A stretch of 64,000 nucleotides of DNA from SPDF01 sp963812085 (GCA_963812085.1 CAWETL010000003.1:248001-312000), one strand, 5' to 3'; positions 27,759-36,914 are shown, counted from the stretch's first letter. The notes: generated from the letters alone by a model not told the origin. Program-made: numbers and translations.

Positions 27759-30344
27759 ATGACTCAAACCTCGCCGCGGGGCGCGCTCGACCTGTCCCCG
27801 AACGCCCTGACCGTCCTCGAAAAGCGCTACCTGATCAAGGACGACGCCGGGAAGCCGGTGGAAGCGTCCGAGGACCTCTTCTGGCGTGTGGCGAGGACCA
27901 TTGCCGGTGCCGACAAGAAGTACGGCGCCTCCAGCGGGGCCATCGAGGAGCTGGCCACGGCCTTCTACCGCTCCATGGCGCACCGCGAGTTCATGCCCAA
28001 CAGCCCCACTCTCATGAACGCCGGCCGGCCCCTGGGCCAGCTCTCGGCCTGTTTCGTGTTGCCGGTGGAGGACAACCTCTCCAACGGCAAGAACGGCATC
28101 TACGACACCCTCCGCGCCATGGCGCTGGTGCACCAGTCGGGCGGCGGCACCGGCTTCGACTTCAGCCGGCTCCGGCCCAAGAACGACGTGGTGCGCTCCA
28201 CCATGGGCGTGGCCTCGGGCCCGGTCTCGTTCATGTCCCTGTACGACGCCTCCACGGAAGTCGTGAAGCAGGGCGGCACCCGCCGGGGCGCCAACATGGG
28301 CATCCTCCGGGTGGACCACCCCGACATCCTCGACTTCATCGAGTGCAAGTCGGACACCACCAAGATCACCAACTTCAACATCTCGGTGGCCATCACCGAC
28401 GCCTTCATGACGGCGGTGGAGCAGGACGCCGAGTACGAGCTCTTCCACCCGCGGAGCAAGGCGGTGGTGGGCAAGCTCCGGGCGCGCGAGGTCTGGGAAA
28501 AGATCATCCACGGCGCCTGGAAGACCGGCGAGCCGGGGGTGTTCTTCATCGACAAGGCCAACTACTACAACCCGGTGCCGCACCTGGGGGCCTACGAGGC
28601 CACCAACCCCTGCGGCGAGCAGCCGCTGCTCCCGTACGACGTGTGCAACCTCGGCTCGATCAACCTCGGCGTCTTCGTCGAGAACGGCTCGCTCAACTGG
28701 GACCGGCTCCGGCAGGCCGTCCACCTCTCGAGCCACTTCCTCGAGAACGTGATCGACGCCAACGCCTATCCGCTGCCCGAGATCACCGACCTGGCCCAGC
28801 GGATCCGCCGCATCGGGCTCGGGCGTCATGGGCTGGGCGGACGTCTTGATCAAGCTCGGCATCCCCTACGACTCCGAGGAGGCCGTGCACGCTCGGCGCC
28901 CGGGTCCAGGCCTTCGTGGACAACGAGGCCAAGGTGGAGTCGGAGCGGCTGGCGGCCATCCGCGGCCCCTTCCCGGAGTGGGAAAAGAGCATCTGGGGTC
29001 CCGACGCCACCTGCGCCCGCGGCCCCAAGGGAGAGCGCGTCCGCCCGATGCGAAAGCTCCGCAACTGCAACGTCACCACCGTGGCGCCCACCGGCACCAT
29101 CAGCATCATTGCCGGCTGCAGCAGCGGGATCGAGCCGCTCTTTGCGGTGGCGTTCATGCGGAACCAGGCCGGCGTGCTGATGCCGGACGTGAACGAAGAC
29201 TTCGTGGCCATTGCCAAGCGGGAGGGGTGGTACTCCGAGGCGTTGATGACCCGCATTGCCGAGGCGGGGCACATCAACTTCGAGGAAGTGCCGGAGAAGT
29301 GGCAGCGGGTGTTCGTCACGGCCAATCACATCAAGCCGGAGTGGCACATCCGGATGCAGGCCGGCTTCCAGGAGGCCAACGACAGCGCCATCTCGAAGAC
29401 CTGCAACTTTGCCCACGACGCCACCGAGGCGTACGTCGAGGAGATCTACCGCCTCGCGTACCACCTGAACTGCAAGGGCGTGACGGTCTATCGGGACGGC
29501 ATCGCCGTGACATGCAGGTGCTTGTCGACCGGCGCAACGGCCCAGAAGGTCCACGCACAGGCGCTCAGCACTGGTTCCTCAGTGGCAAGGTCCGATCTCG
29601 CGCCTGTGGGCGGGGAAGCGGGGACGCGGGGAAGCTCGGTGGTTGATCAGGCCGACTTGATGGGCGAGTTGGCCGAGATCCGGGCCGAGAATGAACGGCT
29701 GCGGAAGATGGTGCACGACCTGGAGGCCGAGAACCTGCAGCGCCGGCAGAAGCGCTCGCGGCCGGAGGCCCTGAAGGGCACCACCCGCCGGGTGGAGACG
29801 CCGCTGGGCACGCTCTACGTGACCATCACGGAAGACGACCGCGAGCCAGCCGTTCGAGGTGTTCATGAGCCTCGGCAAGGCCGGCGGGGCCCTCATGGCG
29901 GACGTGGAGGCGATGGGCCGGCTGGTGAGCCTGGCGCTCCGCTCAGGGATCCCGATGAAGGAGATCCACCGGCAGCTCCGCGGCATCAGCTCGGACCGGA
30001 CCATCGGCCTCGGCACCCACAAGGTGCTCTCGGTGCCGGACGCGGTGGGCATTGCCATCGAGAAGTGGATGCAGGACAAGCAGGGCATCCAGCAGGAGCT
30101 GATCCCGGGCACGGCGGCCCAGGCCGAGGTGGCGCCGACGGTGAAGGTCACCCAGGGGGCGCAGCAGTTCGAGATGATGAGCCATCACGAGCCGATGGCC
30201 GGCGCCTGCCCCGACTGCGGCTCCCAGCTGGAGTACGCCGAGGGGTGCATGAAGTGCCACGTGTGCGGGTTTAGTGAATGTGGGTGGTTCCCAGCTGGAA
30301 TACGCCGAGGGGTGCATGAAGTGCCACGTGTGCGGGTTCAGTGA
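27759..30344 (+). CDS. nrdJ: Class II (adenosylcobalamin-dependent) ribonucleoside-diphosphate reductase, frameshifted
   Basis: NrdJ reduces ribonucleotides to deoxyribonucleotides using vitamin B12. Conserved segments are EFMPNSPTLMNAGRPLGQLS, VHQSGGGTGFDFSRLRPKND, GGTRRGANMGILRVDHPDI, NPCGEQPLLPYDVCNLGSIN and VAPTGTISIIAGCSSGIEPL. A zinc-ribbon tail (CPDCG, CMKCHVCGFSEC) closes the protein. Frame changes at 28821-28823 (extra G), 28888-28891 and 29845 (extra C), plus three extra bases within 29501-29523 that would restore GSRDMQVLSTG, split one gene. Its real length is about 860 aa. The 3' end has a 67-bp tandem duplication that moves the stop. No cobalamin riboswitch was recognised upstream; a palindrome TCCCTTCATATGAAGGGA lies at about 27731-27748. 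Confidence 0.9.
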
Positions 30345-30355
30345 ATGTGGGTGAG
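30222..30355 (+). repeat. 67-bp tandem duplication at the 3' end of nrdJ
   Basis: The segment beginning TCCCAGCTGGAGTACGCCGA at 30222 is repeated from 30289 with only a few base differences (GAG/GAA, TTT/TTC and the last two bases). The unit covers the codons of the C-terminal zinc ribbon. Sixty-seven is not a multiple of three, so the second copy is read out of frame and the stop moves to 30342-30344 instead of the TGA after GAATGTGGG in the original design. Confidence 0.85.
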
Positions 30356-30458
30356 GTGAGGGGCGGGATCCGGGTCTGGCGCAGACCCGATTGTCACACC
30401 ACTCTACTAGCATAGGGTGGGCGAGGGGGCCCCGAGAGGGGCCTCCTAGTGTATTCGG

Positions 30459-30920
30459 TTGTTTGTCGAGACGGGGCTCGCTGACAATGTTTGGGTGATC
30501 AATCGCCGGAGCTCACAATTGCAGACTGTCCGCGTGGTTGCATCGGTCATCCGCCGCGATGCTCGCGTGCTGGTGTGCGAGCGTCCAGCGCACAAGCGCC
30601 ATGGTGGGATGTGGGAATTTCCCGGTGGAAAGCTCGAACTTGGGGAGACAATTCTCGACGCTGCGCGCCGCGAACTCGCCGAGGAATTGGCGGTCCAGGT
30701 TCACTCAGTTGGTGAACAGCTCTTCGCAATCCAAGATCCTGGCTCGCAGTTCGTAATCGAGTTCCACCATGTTGAGATCACTGGCGAGCCGACATGTCTT
30801 GAGCATTCCTCGTTGGCATGGGTGTCGTACGCAGACCTTGTAAAGCTTCCGCTGGCACCAAGCGATCATCAGTTCGCCCTCTTTCTCGCTGAAAGAGGTC
30901 CTCAAGCCAATGGCGAATAG
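30459..30920 (+). CDS. Nudix hydrolase (MutT-like), first gene of the accessory island
   Basis: Up to 153 residues from a TTG at 30459; a GTG at 30495 would give about 141 and fits MutT lengths better. The Nudix box is nearly perfect (G57, E63, R71-E72, E75-E76 by the longer numbering, in EFPGGKLELGETILDAARRE), with Ala replacing the final Gly. The segment VRVVASVIRRDARVLVCERP before it is typical of 8-oxo-dGTP/CTP pyrophosphatases. Base composition is more AT-rich than the flanks. It overlaps the SprT-like gene by 11 bases. Confidence 0.88.
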   Translation: MFVETGLADNVWVINRRSSQLQTVRVVASVIRRDARVLVCERPAHKRHGGMWEFPGGKLELGETILDAARRELAEELAVQVHSVGEQLFAIQDPGSQFVIEFHHVEITGEPTCLEHSSLAWVSYADLVKLPLAPSDHQFALFLAERGPQANGE

Positions 30921-31443
30921 GCCTCGACTGACCAGAGCCCCCGCCACAAGGCTTCTTCGTGCTTGGGCACGCAAATGGGGGCTGCCAGGCCTGGAGGACG
31001 GCGTGACAGTGACATTCAGCCAGCGTCTCCGGCACACCCTCGGCAAGTGTACCCCCGTTCGTGGCAAGATTGTTTTGAGCGCGGCGCTCCGGTCCGCTCC
31101 GACGAGCCAGTTGGCGCCAGTGCTCTGCCACGAAGCGGCCCATGTGGCGGCCTTCCTACTCTATGGCGGGGCGATCGCCCCTCACGGAAAGGAGTGGGCG
31201 GCACTGGTCCGGGCAGTCGGGCATACCCCCAGTATGAGCCTCCTTCATCGGTCAACTCATACCCTTCAGCTACCTGCCACTCACCGGGGGGCCTTTCGGT
31301 TCGAGCATAGGTGCCCCGTCTGTCAAAGTGTGCGCTGGGCGGCCCGCCGAGTTTCAGGGTGGCGTTGTGCCGAGTGTCGTTCGGCCGGCCTGATTGGGGT
31401 CATGGAGATTGTGGACCGCGAACGTTCGGTACTGCATTCATGA
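30910..31443 (+). CDS. SprT-like zinc metalloprotease
   Basis: The 177-residue protein has the active-site helix VLCHEAAHVAAFLL (His74, Glu75, His78) and a third ligand in PHGKEW (His92), the layout of SprT/Spartan proteases. A C-terminal zinc ribbon (CPVC at 135-138, CAEC at 153-156) completes it. Eukaryotic SPRTN degrades proteins crosslinked to DNA; bacterial SprT proteins are poorly studied. It overlaps the Nudix gene by 11 bases and the helicase gene by 4 (ATGA), so the three are co-translated. Confidence 0.87.
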   Translation: MANRPRLTRAPATRLLRAWARKWGLPGLEDGVTVTFSQRLRHTLGKCTPVRGKIVLSAALRSAPTSQLAPVLCHEAAHVAAFLLYGGAIAPHGKEWAALVRAVGHTPSMSLLHRSTHTLQLPATHRGAFRFEHRCPVCQSVRWAARRVSGWRCAECRSAGLIGVMEIVDRERSVLHS

Positions 31444-34400
31444 GTAACCCGAGCTGTCCGTTCTGCCAGCCGAATCCCGAAGCGGTGTTCTACGCTGACG
31501 ACTTAGTGCTGGGTCTTTGGGACGCCTTCCCAGTCTCGCCTGGTCACGCATTGATAATCCCCCGACGCCATGTCGGAGACTGGTTTGCCGCCGGGCGCCA
31601 CGAGCAGGATGCCATCGTAAGGGCGATCAATGCAGTGAAGCAGGAGGTCGAGAAGTCCTATCGCCCGGATGGATACAATATTGGCCTCAACATCGGTGCC
31701 GCGGCGGGTCAGACGGTGTTCCATCTGCACCTCCACGTCATCCCCCGGTTTGCAGGGGATGTTGCGGACCCACGTGGTGGCGTACGGCAAGTCCGTCCCC
31801 ATAGAGCCAACTACCTCACCATGCCGACCGTAGCCCCGCCCGAATGGATCGGCCAGGTTCCGCACGGGCGCGCTGTCGTTACTGGCGGCGCTGAAGATCC
31901 ACTGCTCCCCCATCTTGTCGGGCATCTGGACCGGGCGAGCGACGTGGATATCGCTGTTGCGTTCACTATGGAAAGCGGTGTGCGGCTGCTGCAGCCATAC
32001 TTGGAGGATGTACTCGCGCGAGGCGGCCGCTTGCGACTCCTCACGGGAGATTACCTCGGTGTCAGCGATCCTGACGCGTTATTGCGGCTTACCGATCTCA
32101 CGGGAAATGTCCACCTACGCGTATTCGAATGCGCCGGGATGAGCTTCCATCCGAAGGCCTATATCGCCCACCAAGGGGTGCTAGGAGGAATCGCGTTTAT
32201 TGGCAGCTCGAACCTGAGCGCTACGGCGCTCAAGGAGGGGCTCGAGTGGAACTACCGCGTAATCCCTTCCAGAGATCAGGCCGGCTTTGGAGAGGTGCTG
32301 GCTAGCTTTGAATCACTTTTTGCGCACCCCAACGTTCGGTCTTTGGACGCAGCCTGGGTGGAGGCCTACCGAAGGAGGCGCGCACCGGCCACCGTCATTC
32401 CGGCCGGCGTCCTACCCGAAGCGCCACCAGTTATTCCTGTTCCGCACGAAGTCCAGCGCGAGGCGCTGGCAGCTTTGGAAGGGATCCGGGCACAAGGAGC
32501 GGCCGCAGGCCTCGTCGTCCTAGCTACCGGGTTGGGCAAGACCTGGCTAAGCGCATTCGACAGCGCGCGCGGTGAATTCGCCCGGATCCTGTTCGTGGCA
32601 CATCGTGAGGAGATACTCGGCCAAGCCATGAAGACCTTCCGGGCCATCCGGCCCTCTGCTCGACTCGGCGTTTATACTGGGACGGACAAGGTGCCGGAGG
32701 CGAATGTACTGTTCGCCTCTGTTCAAACCCTCAGCAAGGTTGAACATCTGAACCGGTTTGACCCTCACCACTTTGACTATATCATAGTGGATGAGTTCCA
32801 TCACGCTGCGGCTCGCACCTACCGACGACTGATCGAGCATTTCAAACCCAAGTTCCTCCTCGGACTCACCGCGACTCCAGAGCGCACCGACGGCGGAGAT
32901 TTGCTTGCCTTGTGCGGCGAAACGCTGATCTATCGGTGTGACTTGGTGGAGGGCATTCGCCGTGGGCTGCTCTCTCCGTTCGCCTATTTCGGCGTCCCAG
33001 ACGTTGTCAATTACGAGAACATCCCGTGGCGCAGCACCCGCTTTGATGAGGAAGCGCTCACCAAGGCGGTAGCTACCCAAGAGCGTGCCCAAAACGCTTT
33101 GGAGCAGTTTCGGGCTCGAGCTGGGACAAGGACCCTGGCGTTCTGTGTCTCACAGCTCCACGCCAACTTCATGGCTGAGTTCTTCCGGCACAGTGGGCTC
33201 CGCGCCGTGGCGGTCCACGCGGGAGAGCAGAGCGCTCCACGGGCCCACTCCTTGGAGCAGTTGAACGCCGGCGAGCTCGATGTGCTCTTTGCCGTCGACA
33301 TGTTCAACGAGGGGGTGGACCTCCCGCAAGTTGATACGGTCATGATGCTGCGGCCGACAGAGTCTGAGATCCTCTGGCTGCAGCAATTCGGTCGAGGCCT
33401 CCGCTGGTTACCCGGGAAGCAGCTCAAGGTCATCGACTATATCGGCAATCACCGCTCATTCTTGGTGAAGCCACGGACCCTGCTACAGCTGGGCGCCGGG
33501 GACGGAGATATTTCCTACGCCCTGCAGAGCCTTGAGGCCGGGACCTTCGAGCTTCCACCCGGATGTTCCGTAACCTACGATCTCGAAGCCAAGGACATAC
33601 TCCTGAAACTGCTCCGTCGGTCGCCGCCAGGCGAGCGCCTGCGCACCTACTACCTCGAATATCGGGGAATTCACGGCATCCGCCCCACGGCGGTCGAGGC
33701 CTACCACGATGGCTACGACCCAAAGGCAGCGCGTCCCGCCCACGCATCCTGGCTGAGTTTCGTCCGGACGATGGGCGACTTCTCGAGTGAGCAGGGCGAA
33801 GTACACCAACGACTTGGCCAGTTCTTGGAGGTCTTGGAGACCACTCCAATGACCAAGAGCTTTAAGATGGTCGTGCTCTTGGCGATGTTGATGGAGGATG
33901 CGCTTCCTGGCACAATTGGGGTGGAACGACTTGAAGAGCGAGTAATTGAGGTGGCTCGCCGATATGCCTTAGTTCGAACAGAGTTTGGCTCCGTTCTCGG
34001 CGAGCGTACGGAGCTCCGGAGGCTGCTCGAGGAGAACCCAATCAAGGCATGGACTGAAGGGCGAGGTACGGGCGAAGTGTCCTACTTCAAGTATGATGGC
34101 TTGAACTTCAGCACGGCGTTCACGATCGAGCCTGTCTTACGGGAGGCCTTTCAGGATCTCGTCCGGGAGCTCGTGGAGTGGAGGCTGGCGGTGTATTTGC
34201 GCCGGGTCGGCAACGGGGGCGGGGCCGAGCGGATCATCTGTCGAGTGTCACGTTCTGGCGAGCGGCCGATTCTGTTTCTGCCAGCGAGAGAGAGGATGGC
34301 AGGTATTCCCGAAGGATGGGTCGAACTCACCATCGGGGGCAAGGACTATCAGGCCAACTTTGCAAAGATTGAGGTAAACGTCCTCGAAGAAACCGGGGGC

Positions 34401-35000
34401 GGAACCAATGTGCTATCTGATGTTTTGCGGGGGTGGTTTGGTCCTGAAGCTGGTCTGCCCGGAACGGCGCAAGCCGTGGAATTCACAAGGAGCGGCGAGG
34501 GCTACTCCATGGCTCCCATTAGCGGAGAGCTGCCGCAGGGACCCCGTCTCTGGGCTAGCTATGTTCGCGCTAGTGTGCCAAAGCTTTTCGGATTTGAGTT
34601 TCGAGGCTTTGAAGGCCAATCGGGAGTTGTGGAGCGTGATATGCTGACCTTACTCTTCGTCACTCTCGACAAGACCGGGCAGCCAGATACGCAGAAGTAT
34701 GACGACGCCTTTATATCGCCCGGACAGTTTAGGTGGCAGAGTCAGAATCGGACTAGCCGTGACAGCGAGCCGGGTCGTCGCCTCGCGGATCACGAGGCCA
34801 GGAAGATTGGCGTACATTTGTTTGTACGGCCTGTAGCCAAGCGCGGGGGGGAGACGCAACCGTTCGTGTATTGCGGGCCATTGAGGTTCATGAGGTGGGA
34901 AGGTGACAAGCCAATCACGATCTGGTGGCGGCTGGACTCGGAGGTACCGATTGAGCAGCGAGAATTTCTGCGAGTACCGGCAGAGCATGGGGTAATGTGA
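31440..35000 (+). CDS. HIT + PLD nuclease-like + SF2 helicase + DUF3427 multidomain protein
   Basis: A 1186-residue protein. Residues ~1-120 are a HIT domain with the triad H95-L-H97-L-H99 (QTVFHLHLHVIPRF). Residues ~145-310 are a PLD-type domain with the HxK motif (H237, K239) and GSSN (255-258). Residues ~330-720 are an SF2 helicase: Walker A ATGLGKT (362-368), DEFHH (451-455), GLTATPERTDG and motif VI QFGRGLR. The rest is a DUF3427-type C-terminal region. It is the last gene of a coupled Nudix-SprT-helicase operon. It has no signal peptide or membrane segment. A sample line (32761-32820) has 31 of 60 G+C against 45 of 60 at 47581-47640, which hints at transfer. Likely role: nucleic-acid end processing in repair or defence. 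Confidence 0.88.
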   Translation: MSNPSCPFCQPNPEAVFYADDLVLGLWDAFPVSPGHALIIPRRHVGDWFAAGRHEQDAIVRAINAVKQEVEKSYRPDGYNIGLNIGAAAGQTVFHLHLHVIPRFAGDVADPRGGVRQVRPHRANYLTMPTVAPPEWIGQVPHGRAVVTGGAEDPLLPHLVGHLDRASDVDIAVAFTMESGVRLLQPYLEDVLARGGRLRLLTGDYLGVSDPDALLRLTDLTGNVHLRVFECAGMSFHPKAYIAHQGVLGGIAFIGSSNLSATALKEGLEWNYRVIPSRDQAGFGEVLASFESLFAHPNVRSLDAAWVEAYRRRRAPATVIPAGVLPEAPPVIPVPHEVQREALAALEGIRAQGAAAGLVVLATGLGKTWLSAFDSARGEFARILFVAHREEILGQAMKTFRAIRPSARLGVYTGTDKVPEANVLFASVQTLSKVEHLNRFDPHHFDYIIVDEFHHAAARTYRRLIEHFKPKFLLGLTATPERTDGGDLLALCGETLIYRCDLVEGIRRGLLSPFAYFGVPDVVNYENIPWRSTRFDEEALTKAVATQERAQNALEQFRARAGTRTLAFCVSQLHANFMAEFFRHSGLRAVAVHAGEQSAPRAHSLEQLNAGELDVLFAVDMFNEGVDLPQVDTVMMLRPTESEILWLQQFGRGLRWLPGKQLKVIDYIGNHRSFLVKPRTLLQLGAGDGDISYALQSLEAGTFELPPGCSVTYDLEAKDILLKLLRRSPPGERLRTYYLEYRGIHGIRPTAVEAYHDGYDPKAARPAHASWLSFVRTMGDFSSEQGEVHQRLGQFLEVLETTPMTKSFKMVVLLAMLMEDALPGTIGVERLEERVIEVARRYALVRTEFGSVLGERTELRRLLEENPIKAWTEGRGTGEVSYFKYDGLNFSTAFTIEPVLREAFQDLVRELVEWRLAVYLRRVGNGGGAERIICRVSRSGERPILFLPARERMAGIPEGWVELTIGGKDYQANFAKIEVNVLEETGGGTNVLSDVLRGWFGPEAGLPGTAQAVEFTRSGEGYSMAPISGELPQGPRLWASYVRASVPKLFGFEFRGFEGQSGVVERDMLTLLFVTLDKTGQPDTQKYDDAFISPGQFRWQSQNRTSRDSEPGRRLADHEARKIGVHLFVRPVAKRGGETQPFVYCGPLRFMRWEGDKPITIWWRLDSEVPIEQREFLRVPAEHGVM

Positions 35001-35259
35001 ATCGGGACGTGTGGTTAAACTTGATTGCCGTAGCCACGGCGAGGTGATAGCATCTGAACTACGACCGTATCCCGATTTGGCGCGGCCGTAATTGTTCCAA
35101 AGGTATCACCCGTTGTCACACCCCATCATTACCTTGATGGCCAGCATGCAGAGCGACGGTGAGAGCTCCGGCTCGCTGACCCGTCCGCCACCCGGACCCC
35201 GCGGTGGCCCAGCCGGCCGGCCCAATGCATCGGGCCGGACCCATGCGCGAATGAGACGA
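35001..35259. other. Intergenic, downstream flank of the island
   Basis: The first ~120 bases are AT-richer than the surroundings and share TTGTCACACC (35113-35122) with the left side of the island (30391-30400). No gene, tRNA or integrase remnant is seen. The remainder returns to high GC. Confidence 0.4.
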
Positions 35260-35281
35260 GGGGCGCACCCCTGTGCGCCCC
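35260..35281. repeat. Short hairpin upstream of the hypothetical gene
   Basis: GGGGCGCAC (35260-35268) and GTGCGCCCC (35273-35281) pair around CCCT. The same arms form the core of the larger palindrome at 8807-8850, so this is probably another member of that repeat type. It ends 24 bases before the ATG at 35306. Confidence 0.6.
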
Positions 35282-35305
35282 CCACCTCCACCGAAAGGGC
35301 CCGCC

Positions 35306-35758
35306 ATGAAGGCCGTCCCGTCCTTTGAAGCCGTGCAGAAGCACGAGCGATTCCGCCTCACGGCCCACGCTGCCGAGTCCGGATTCGGCGGGCCTTACGT
35401 GCAGCTCCTGGTCGAGGACACCGACTCCGGTGCCACCCTCCGGCTCAATCGCACCGAACTGATGCCGCTCCTCCGGGCCATCAAGGAGATCCTCAAGGCG
35501 GTCGAGGACGCCGTCGCCGGGCTCCCCAGCGATCCGGTGGAGCGCGCCGCACGACGGATTCCGAGCCAGGGCATCGCCACCGGTTTCCTCCGCGCCCACG
35601 TCCTGAAGGCCTACGCCCAGGAGCTGGCCGACCTTCGCGAGCGATACCTCCAGCGATTCGACGACGAGACACGAAAGTTCAGCAGCCCGAACGCCGACCC
35701 GACGGAGTCAGCCGGGCGTCCCCCCTCTCCACATGGTGGAGAGGGGGACAGGGGGTGA
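35306..35758 (+). CDS. Hypothetical protein (150 aa) whose C-terminus is encoded by a repeat
   Basis: Starts at the ATG at 35306. The first ~85 residues look like a small alpha/beta domain (FRLTAHAAESGFGGPYVQLL, TLRLNRTELMPLLRAIKEIL). A charged helix follows (LKAYAQELADLRERYLQRFD). The last ~13 residues (RPPSPHGGEGDRG) are the translation of a family B palindrome, so the original stop has probably been lost to the repeat. No family recognised. Confidence 0.65.
   Translation: MKAVPSFEAVQKHERFRLTAHAAESGFGGPYVQLLVEDTDSGATLRLNRTELMPLLRAIKEILKAVEDAVAGLPSDPVERAARRIPSQGIATGFLRAHVLKAYAQELADLRERYLQRFDDETRKFSSPNADPTESAGRPPSPHGGEGDRG
35721..35747. repeat. Family B palindrome
   Basis: CCCCCTCTCCACATGGTGGAGAGGGGG, with 13-bp arms, is followed by ACAGGGGGTGAGGACTGCGC. 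It overlaps the 3' end of the hypothetical gene. Confidence 0.8.
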
Positions 35759-36006
35759 GGACTGCGCACGCGAGAGGGGGACAGGGGGTGAGGACGAGAT
35801 TGCTTCGGCCACTCCGTGGCCTCGCAATGACAGAAGGTGGGGGACAGGGGGTGAGGCGAAAGCGGCGGGGTGGCGAGGCGAGAGGCTTCGCGGCTTCGCG
35901 TGAGCACAATGTCACACCAAGGCGCGAAGATGAGAAGAGAATGGACCCCGGCGACCTTGCCCCGGCGAAAGCCGGGGGCCGGGATGACTGAACCGGAGAG
36001 TCCCTG
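35759..36006. repeat. Composite repeat gap (families B tail, C half-copy and A)
   Basis: The B-type tail GACAGGGGGTGAGGACGAGA runs into half of a family C element at 35796-35835 (GAGATTGCTTCGGCCACTCC...CTCGCAATGACAGAA). Another B tail and a family A variant at about 35943-35988 (GACCCCGGCGACCTTGCCCC) follow. The elements are inserted into or joined to one another. No gene in this gap. Confidence 0.7.
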
Positions 36007-36666
36007 ATGCTCGACCATGAGATCTGTCGGCGGTTCGACCTGCTGAAGCCCTCGAAGAAGGCCTACGAGAGCGCGTACAGGCGCGGGTTCTGGATGATGG
36101 TCCTCGCCTACCTTGTGATTGGAATGATCATGTCCGGCGCCGAGTTCCAGCCCGCGGTGACGCTGTTGATGCCCCTGCTGATCGGGATCGCCTCGGCGGC
36201 GTTCAGGATCCACGCCGCCCACAACGTTCTCTCCCCCGGCCAGCGATCCCGGCTCGAGCGCCAGTTGGCGCTCGTCAACCGGGAGAAGGCCCTGTGGGCC
36301 GCCGGCAACGCCGCACGGGAGGATATCCGGTCCTGCCAGGCGGCCAGGCAGAAGCTGGAGGAGCTCACGGCCAGGATGCAGCGCCTCGATGCCCACGGCT
36401 TCGGGGAGCGGATCGAAGAACTGGCCGGGGCACGCGCCCACTGGGAGGGGAGAATCTGGGCCAACGAGCGGCTGATCGCCGGCTACGACCACGAGTGCCA
36501 GATGCTTGTCATCGAGATCGACGCGCTCGACGAACCGGACATCATTCCCACGGACGCCTCGCCGCTCGAGGCCAAGATGGCGGAACTGGAGGAGCTGAGG
36601 AAGATCGCCAGCGAGCGACAGCGCCGCCGGGCGGCGGAACTAGAAGTGTCGGAGGTACTGAACTGA
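36007..36666 (+). CDS. Membrane protein with long C-terminal coiled coil
   Basis: The 219-residue protein has two close membrane helices (about residues 28-46 WMMVLAYLVIGMIMSG and 50-66 VTLLMPLLIGIASAAF). Roughly 140 residues rich in heptad-like Leu/Ala/Glu/Arg follow (QRSRLERQLALVNREKALWA, KLEELTARMQRL, AKMAELEELRKIASERQRRR). No enzymatic motif is visible. It could be a scaffold or membrane-shape protein; no family recognised. The ATG at 36007 follows GGAGAGTCCCTG. Confidence 0.72.
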   Translation: MLDHEICRRFDLLKPSKKAYESAYRRGFWMMVLAYLVIGMIMSGAEFQPAVTLLMPLLIGIASAAFRIHAAHNVLSPGQRSRLERQLALVNREKALWAAGNAAREDIRSCQAARQKLEELTARMQRLDAHGFGERIEELAGARAHWEGRIWANERLIAGYDHECQMLVIEIDALDEPDIIPTDASPLEAKMAELEELRKIASERQRRRAAELEVSEVLN

Positions 36667-36738
36667 GATCGGGATTGCTTCGGCCGCTGCGCGGCCTCGC
36701 AATGACAGACTGAGAGGGCGTCCTCGCAATGACAGAAA
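36667..36738. repeat. Family C partial copy with duplicated end
   Basis: GATTGCTTCGGCCGCTGCGC leads to CCTCGCAATGACAGA, and a second CCTCGCAATGACAGAA end occurs about 30 bases later. Only the right half of the element is present. It starts one base after the stop of the coiled-coil protein gene. Confidence 0.75.
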
Positions 36739-36861
36739 CCGCGGGGGCAGTGGGTGAGGTGAAAGCGGGCATGGTCGCGCGATGCCGATCCCGCGGAAGG
36801 ATCCGGGCAGCCGAGATTTCTTCCGGCCATGATCCGCCATCCCCTTGCCGAACGCCGTCGA

Positions 36862-36880
36862 TATAACGATGTTCGTTATA
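36862..36880. promoter_or_regulatory. Operator of the higBA operon
   Basis: TATAACGA and TCGTTATA form a perfect 8-bp inverted repeat with a 3-nt spacer, ending 34 bases before the toxin start. Such palindromes over the promoter are where HigA-type antitoxins bind to repress their own operon. The AT-rich block also stands out from its GC-rich surroundings and may contain the -10 region. Confidence 0.75.
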
Positions 36881-36914
36881 CAACCGCCGCTCGCTCTCCC
36901 CGAGAGCGTGCCTC

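Noticed and set aside
30425..30447. Hairpin GGCCCC-GAGA-GGGGCC after nrdJ as an intrinsic terminator
   Set aside because: The stem and GAGA loop are good, but no T-run follows, so I do not call it a terminator with confidence.
35041..35122. tRNA-like or integrase attachment site at the right flank of the island
   Set aside because: No cloverleaf, no CCA-type end and no integrase gene are present; only a 10-base repeat is shared with the left flank.
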